Source of the DNA: Patescibacteria group bacterium
GTDB taxonomy: Bacteria > Patescibacteriota > Minisyncoccia > Minisyncoccales > Minisyncoccaceae
Direction of reading: 5' to 3'
DNA: 9,320 nt
Assembly: GCA_030156465.1 (NCBI GenBank)
Contig: JASGMO010000032.1
Coordinates: 1 to 9,320 of the forward strand
Shown: piece by piece, positions 6,658 to 9,320 of the stretch
Position numbering within the stretch: position 1 is the first letter of the stretch
Layout: each line of letters opens with the position of its first letter
Made by a program: the position numbers and the translations under genes
The notes under the pieces: generated by a model
What the model saw: the letters and a program-made list of their open reading frames with translations, nothing else
Databases searched by the model: none
Told to the model about the DNA's origin: nothing

Positions 6658-6686
6658 TTGACAAAATGTCAGTAGTATTATACAAG
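6658..6686 (+). promoter_or_regulatory. Promoter of the unknown 215-aa gene, overlapping the divergent tRNA-Arg promoter
   Basis: A perfect -35 TTGACA (6658-6663) is followed by a 17-bp spacer and TACAAG (6681-6686), a 4/6 -10 match. Initiation near 6693 would give a leader of about 33 nt containing GAGG before ATG 6726. The -35 is embedded in an inverted repeat (TGACA, AAA, TGTCA at 6659-6671), and the -10 overlaps the -10 of the opposing tRNA-Arg promoter. The two promoters may therefore exclude each other. Confidence 0.45.
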
Positions 6687-6705
6687 ATATATGGCTTCTT
6701 TACAA
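6677..6705 (-). promoter_or_regulatory. Promoter of tRNA-Arg and recG
   Basis: On the minus strand TTGTAA (6705-6700), a 17-bp spacer and a perfect TATAAT (6682-6677) form a strong sigma-70-type promoter. The predicted start near 6670 leaves about 14 nt of leader before the tRNA at 6655. The leader contains the inverted repeat at 6659-6671. No second promoter is visible between the tRNA and recG. Confidence 0.65.
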
Positions 6706-6715
6706 TTAGAAAGCC

Positions 6716-6719
6716 GAGG
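6716..6719 (+). promoter_or_regulatory. Ribosome-binding site that fixes the start at 6726
   Basis: GAGG at 6716-6719 lies 6 nt before ATG 6726. It is the only conventional Shine-Dalgarno in the window. It favours 6726 over the earlier in-frame ATG at 6666, which lies inside the promoter region and upstream of the predicted transcript start. Confidence 0.6.
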
Positions 6720-6725
6720 TGTGTA

Positions 6726-7373
6726 ATGAAGAAAGAATTAAATTACCCGAGGTGTTATCACCCAAAGGACCTATGGAAACAAATTGAGATTATAAATAAG
6801 TTCGTTTCTATTGAGGTTAATGAGAACTTCATAGAAAGAATTATGGAAGTGGGTCTTCCAGATGGTGCAGAGGCACTGTTTGTTGTTCCCAAAATGAAAG
6901 AAAGCTATGCTCGTGAAACAAAGCAAGCATTAACTTTTCTGGAAGAACAAAGAAGGTTTTATTCTCACATTGAGGTTGAACAGAAGAAGATTCGCCGAGA
7001 AGATAAAACGCTCAGATCTTTGAATGTTTTATCAACAGCTCAAAAAGACGCAGGAGATATAATTATTATTCCTGGTCAGTTTGGAATCAATCATCTTGGC
7101 AAGGCGGTTAACTTAGTGAGAAAAGAAATGGCTCCAAACGAATTTGGTCTAGGGGCTTATGAGGTTGCATGGATGATGATTACTCACAAAGAAAGAGAAA
7201 ACAGCATCAATGGAGTTCATGTTGATTGCCCCGGCGACACATATGCATCTATTTATAATCCATACTTTGACTATGGTCAAAAATGGATGGAAATGGCAAT
7301 GAGGGAGTCCAAAAGGCATATTCATGACATTGGATCTGCAACAGGATTTCTTTCGAACGGGAGAGCGGTATAA
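6726..7373 (+). CDS. Conserved-looking protein of unknown function, 215 aa
   Basis: I do not recognise a functional family. The protein is soluble, with no signal or membrane segment. An N-terminal part (about 30-60) contains LPDGAEALFVVPKM, followed by a charged helical stretch (60-95). The second half holds the most distinctive residues: IIIIPGQFGINHLGKAV (112-128), then PNEFGLGAYEVAWMMITHKERE (137-158), then VHVDCPGDTY (164-173) and NPYFDY (178-183). The order QFGxxHxGKAV, NEFGLGA, THxER, VDCxGDxY recalls, from memory only, a hypothetical family recurrent in Parcubacteria. The D/C/G/D cluster and the conserved-looking His could form an active site, but nothing supports a specific reaction. 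The earlier ATG at 6666 would add 20 residues encoded within the promoter region and is not favoured. The gene is transcribed divergently from tRNA-Arg/recG, with the RNase H gene 38 nt downstream. Confidence 0.8.
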   Translation: MKKELNYPRCYHPKDLWKQIEIINKFVSIEVNENFIERIMEVGLPDGAEALFVVPKMKESYARETKQALTFLEEQRRFYSHIEVEQKKIRREDKTLRSLNVLSTAQKDAGDIIIIPGQFGINHLGKAVNLVRKEMAPNEFGLGAYEVAWMMITHKERENSINGVHVDCPGDTYASIYNPYFDYGQKWMEMAMRESKRHIHDIGSATGFLSNGRAV

Positions 7374-7411
7374 CACTTCTCTCTTTTTACTTTTTATTGT
7401 AAGATAATCAT

Positions 7412-7993
7412 ATGGCAAAGAAAAAATATTACGCATATTCAATAAATGGAGAAAATGGAATAGTTGATTCTTGGGATGAGTGTCAAAGCATTGTTTCAGG
7501 CAAGAAGGCTAAATACAAGAGTTTTGAAAGCAAAGATCAGGCAGAGCGATGGCTTCAAATGGGAGCTGACTATTCTTTGAAAAATACTGCATCGGTCGAT
7601 GGGGTATATTTTGATGCAGGGACAGGGCTTGGTATGGGAGTTGAAGTTAGCGTGACTGATAAAAATGGTAAGACGTTACTTAAAGAGGGCGTTAATGAAA
7701 GGGGCAATTATTTAATTAAAGAAAGTGTTACAAATAATTTTGGTGAATTGCTTGCTTGTAAATTTGCCTTAGAAATCGCTCTTGAGAAGAATTGTAAAAA
7801 GATTTTTGGAGACAGTAAATTAATCTTAGAATATTGGTCTAGGGGATATATTAAAAAAGAAATACCAGAAGAAACAAGAAAATTAGCACAGCAAGTTAAA
7901 CAATTAAGGTATGAATTTGAGAAAAATGGGGGAGAGGTTTTGCATATTTCAGGGGGCAGTAATCCAGCGGACCTAGGATTTCATCAAAATTGA
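7412..7993 (+). CDS. rnhA: Ribonuclease H with N-terminal hybrid-binding (viroplasmin-like) domain
   Basis: This 193-aa enzyme cleaves the RNA strand of RNA-DNA hybrids. Residues 5-50 form the RNase H1 N-terminal hybrid-binding domain (caulimovirus viroplasmin fold), with YYAYSINGENGIVDSWDEC and YKSFESKDQAERWL. The catalytic RNase HI domain follows, with the DEDD set in order: D68 (VYFDAGTG), E112 (NNFGELLACKFAL), D134 (IFGDSKLILEYW) and D187 (NPADLGF). H178 (VLHISG) sits where the loop histidine is expected. Only six residues follow the last aspartate, so the C-terminus is short, but no continuation is visible in another frame. The stop TGA (7991-7993) overlaps the -35 box of the next promoter. 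No good Shine-Dalgarno precedes the ATG. A weak -10 (TAAGAT, 7400-7405) is placed so that transcription could start at or near the ATG itself. The gene may also be co-transcribed with the upstream gene. Confidence 0.9.
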   Translation: MAKKKYYAYSINGENGIVDSWDECQSIVSGKKAKYKSFESKDQAERWLQMGADYSLKNTASVDGVYFDAGTGLGMGVEVSVTDKNGKTLLKEGVNERGNYLIKESVTNNFGELLACKFALEIALEKNCKKIFGDSKLILEYWSRGYIKKEIPEETRKLAQQVKQLRYEFEKNGGEVLHISGGSNPADLGFHQN

Positions 7994-8018
7994 CAACGCA
8001 CTCTTTTTGTTATACCAT
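7990..8018 (+). promoter_or_regulatory. Promoter of tRNA-Ser(TGA)
   Basis: A perfect TTGACA (7990-7995) is followed by TACCAT (8013-8018, 17-bp spacer) or TATACC (8011-8016, 15-bp spacer), each a 4/6 -10 match. Initiation near 8025 would give a leader of a few bases before tRNA-Ser at 8029. The -35 overlaps the TGA stop of the RNase H gene. Confidence 0.55.
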
Positions 8019-8028
8019 TTCACCATAC

Positions 8029-8113
8029 GGAGGGATGCCAGAGCGGCCGAATGGGGTAGTCTTGAAAACTACTGTGGGGCAACTCACCGGGGGTTCGAAT
8101 CCCTCTCCCTCCG
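8029..8113 (+). tRNA. tRNA-Ser (anticodon TGA)
   Basis: A complete 85-nt class II cloverleaf is present. The acceptor GGAGGGA (8029-8035) pairs with TCCCTCC (8106-8112), and the discriminator is G8113 as expected for Ser. The anticodon stem GTAGT/ACTAC holds CTTGAAA with TGA at 8063-8065, reading UCN codons. The long variable arm is GTGGG, GCAA, CTCAC. The T arm has a TTCGAAT loop. CCA is not encoded. The D-arm sequence is nearly identical to that of the tRNA-Ser(GCT) on the opposite strand at 9222-9311. Confidence 0.96.
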
Positions 8114-8115
8114 CA

Positions 8116-8144
8116 TTGATTTATTATTTTTAATTGTATATAAT
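8116..8144 (+). promoter_or_regulatory. Near-consensus promoter predicting a leaderless mRNA
   Basis: TTGATT (8116-8121), a 17-bp spacer and a perfect TATAAT (8139-8144) lie just after tRNA-Ser(TGA). Initiation 6-8 nt past the -10 falls at about 8151-8152, on the ATG (8152) of the signal-peptide frame. No Shine-Dalgarno precedes that ATG, so a leaderless transcript is the natural reading. The -10 sits within the 14-bp palindrome TATATAATTATATA (8137-8150), probably just AT composition. Confidence 0.6.
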
Positions 8145-8151
8145 TATATAT

Positions 8152-8232
8152 ATGATTAAAAAAATAACATTATTATCTTTATCAATATTATTTTTAAGTA
8201 CATCCTATGCCAGTGCTAGTTTTTGGGAATAA
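8152..8232 (+). CDS. Signal-peptide segment of the secreted protein (in a different frame from its body)
   Basis: The frame from ATG 8152 encodes MIKKITLLSLSILFLSTSYA followed by SASFWE and TAA (8230-8232). It has a lysine-containing n-region (K3, K4), a hydrophobic core (about 5-19) and an ASA-type signal peptidase I site (residues 20-22). It is a textbook Sec signal peptide that then stops. Removing one base from the T5 run (8220-8224) or the adjacent GGG joins it in frame to the downstream protein as ASA, SFGNNKISDPECLEY. The promoter at 8116-8144 is placed exactly for this start. This short frame is therefore the true N-terminus of the next entry, not a separate gene. Confidence 0.75.
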   Translation: MIKKITLLSLSILFLSTSYASASFWE

Positions 8233-9217
8233 TAAGATTAGTGATCCAGAATGTTTAGAATATATTCAAAGAGGGCACAAATGCCAGATAACTGGTAGCT
8301 ATAGCGGAGGCATTCCTAGTTTTTGTTCAACAACATGTCTTAAGAGATCAAATATACCAGCAAGGTGTGCAAAAGTTGATGTGCAAGTTTCTTCATTTGC
8401 AGGGGAGAAAAAAGTTACTCCTCAAATTGATATAGACAACATTACCGAGAATATTAAAATACCCGAAATCAAGATTCCTGAAATAGAAATACCTTTCTTA
8501 AATCAAGAAGAAGAGGAAGAGGAATATAGATGTGAAATTGATGAAAAGTGGAATGGAAAAGATTGTGTTGCCGACAGGGTGCTTTTGCCCAATGAGTATG
8601 AGGTGATGTATACACCAAAAGGAGAGAAGATAATAAAATTTGTTGACACATATGGTCAAGAAAAATATACAAGAGATGGGAAGAATTATTATGATACATA
8701 TGGACGAGCGGCGACAAATAATATTTTAACTTCAACTATTGAAAAAGTAAGAGAGGCGCCTGGTAAGTTGTGGGATTTTCTTTTCAAAACAAAATTAGCC
8801 GATAAAGACAAGGAGCTTCAGAGAGAAGTGGGAAGAGAGGTCTTTAGAACGCTTCAAGATGATAAGGTTGAAAAGATTGAAGAAAAGTACGCTGATATAG
8901 TAGGCGACATTGCAAGCAGTTTTTTACCTCAACAAGTTAAAGATTTAGTAAGCGTTCCAGCAGACAGTATTAAAAAGTTCGCTAAAGAAGCAAAAGAAAC
9001 AGAGTTTAGCGAGGGTGTTATGATTTATATTAAAGAGCGAGAAGCAGGGAGCACAAGAAACCAGCTTTATCAAAGCACCCCTGAAGAATTAATCTATGGT
9101 GGTATTGGTGGGGGAGTGTCCGCATCATTAAATGTTGAATATCCTAAAGCACTGTTATTTTCAAAATACGAAGAAGCATATCAGAGATATATAATAGCTA
9201 AAGAATTGGGGAGATAA
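8207..9217 (+). CDS. Secreted cysteine-containing protein of unknown function (body; N-terminus frameshifted)
   Basis: As an isolated frame this is 336 aa from ATG 8207. The true product very probably starts at 8152 and changes frame at about 8220-8230, giving a 354-aa precursor and a mature protein of about 332 aa. Residue numbers here count from 8207. The exported N-terminal part has cysteines at 16, 26, 40, 44 and 54, with two more at 109 and 120 around YRCEIDEKWNGKDCV, suggesting disulfides outside the cytoplasm. A linker with IPEI repeats (84-96) and six consecutive Glu (101-106) separates these regions. The rest (about 125-336) has KFVDTYGQEKYTRDGKNYYDTYG (144-166) and long charged helices (180-285). 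It also has a glycine-rich patch IYGGIGGGVSASLNV (296-310). There is no C-terminal membrane anchor or sorting signal. I do not recognise a family. Its stop lies 4 nt from the 3' end (CCA) of the convergent tRNA-Ser(GCT). Confidence 0.75.
   Translation: MPVLVFGNNKISDPECLEYIQRGHKCQITGSYSGGIPSFCSTTCLKRSNIPARCAKVDVQVSSFAGEKKVTPQIDIDNITENIKIPEIKIPEIEIPFLNQEEEEEEYRCEIDEKWNGKDCVADRVLLPNEYEVMYTPKGEKIIKFVDTYGQEKYTRDGKNYYDTYGRAATNNILTSTIEKVREAPGKLWDFLFKTKLADKDKELQREVGREVFRTLQDDKVEKIEEKYADIVGDIASSFLPQQVKDLVSVPADSIKKFAKEAKETEFSEGVMIYIKEREAGSTRNQLYQSTPEELIYGGIGGGVSASLNVEYPKALLFSKYEEAYQRYIIAKELGR
8456..8500 (+). repeat. Three short IPE-type coding repeats
   Basis: Fifteen-base units encode KIPEI, KIPEI and EIPFL in tandem, immediately before an E6 run in the secreted protein. 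The codons differ between units (ATA CCC, ATT CCT, ATA CCT), so this is an old or selected peptide repeat, not a recent DNA duplication. It probably forms an extended, acidic linker between two cysteine-bearing regions. Confidence 0.55.
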
Positions 9218-9219
9218 AA

Positions 9220-9311
<92 letters not shown>

Positions 9312-9320
9312 ATTAATGAG

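Noticed and set aside
6581..6685. Extended recG start at the ATG on 6685
   Set aside because: The added 35 residues are encoded by tRNA-Arg and its leader, and the predicted transcript starts near 6670. The ATG at 6580 gives the normal RecG N-terminus.
6666..6725. Extended start at ATG 6666 for the unknown 215-aa protein
   Set aside because: It lies within the overlapping divergent promoters, upstream of the likely transcript start, while GAGG 6716-6719 is correctly spaced for ATG 6726.
7149..7442. Minus-strand open frame across the end of the 215-aa gene and the start of the RNase H gene
   Set aside because: It overlaps two better-supported genes and lacks recognisable protein features.
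7988..8060. TGA read as glycine (code 25, as in Gracilibacteria/SR1)
   Set aside because: Reading through the RNase H TGA runs into tRNA-Ser with no protein-like continuation, and no other gene has an in-frame TGA. The standard bacterial code fits.
8469..8735. Minus-strand open frame inside the secreted-protein gene
   Set aside because: It is an antisense shadow, its composition (His/Leu/Ser-rich) is typical of one, and no promoter or ribosome-binding site is seen.

Overview
The window is AT-rich, gene-dense and standard-code, and it most resembles a Candidate Phyla Radiation (Patescibacteria/Parcubacteria-like) bacterium. That placement is an inference from three things. The first is a pair of genes (62-1372 and 1380-2835) whose residues match a membrane protein plus VirD4/TraD-like ATPase pair that I know from such genomes. 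The second is a C-terminal CxxC...CxxC zinc ribbon of a style common in that group. The third is the very short intergenic spaces, with tRNA genes abutting protein starts. No rRNA, CRISPR array, insertion sequence, integrase or phage gene is visible.

Layout. 1-59: probable tail of an upstream gene. 62-2835 (+): a membrane-anchored protein of unknown function, then a TraD/VirD4-like DNA-translocase ATPase. The ATPase frame closes at 2519, and its zinc-ribbon tail continues to 2835 in the +1 frame with no start codon of its own. 2838-4510 (+): a promoter, tRNA-Glu(TTC), and a membrane processive-type family 2 glycosyltransferase starting 2 nt after the tRNA. 4511-6655 (-): tRNA-Arg(GCG) followed 3 nt later by recG, whose stop codon touches the glycosyltransferase stop codon with no gap. 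6656-6725: overlapping divergent promoters. 6726-7993 (+): an unrecognised 215-aa protein and an RNase H with an N-terminal hybrid-binding domain. 8029-8113 (+): tRNA-Ser(TGA). 8152-9217 (+): a secreted, cysteine-containing protein whose signal peptide lies one frame away from its body. 9222-9311 (-): tRNA-Ser(GCT).

How the genes relate. The first two genes look like an envelope/DNA-transfer module. The glycosyltransferase probably makes or exports a surface polysaccharide. RecG and RNase H both act on branched DNA or RNA-DNA hybrids (R-loops, stalled forks), but they sit in different transcription units. The most interesting structural features are two +1-type frame breaks that each separate meaningful protein segments, and two independent tRNA-to-CDS junctions in which the 3' acceptor strand of the tRNA supplies the only Shine-Dalgarno-like sequence for the next gene. 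Also notable are an Arg tRNA with a GCG anticodon instead of the usual bacterial ACG, and a near-consensus promoter that predicts a leaderless mRNA for the secreted protein. I could run no searches, so family assignments rest on motifs and memory.
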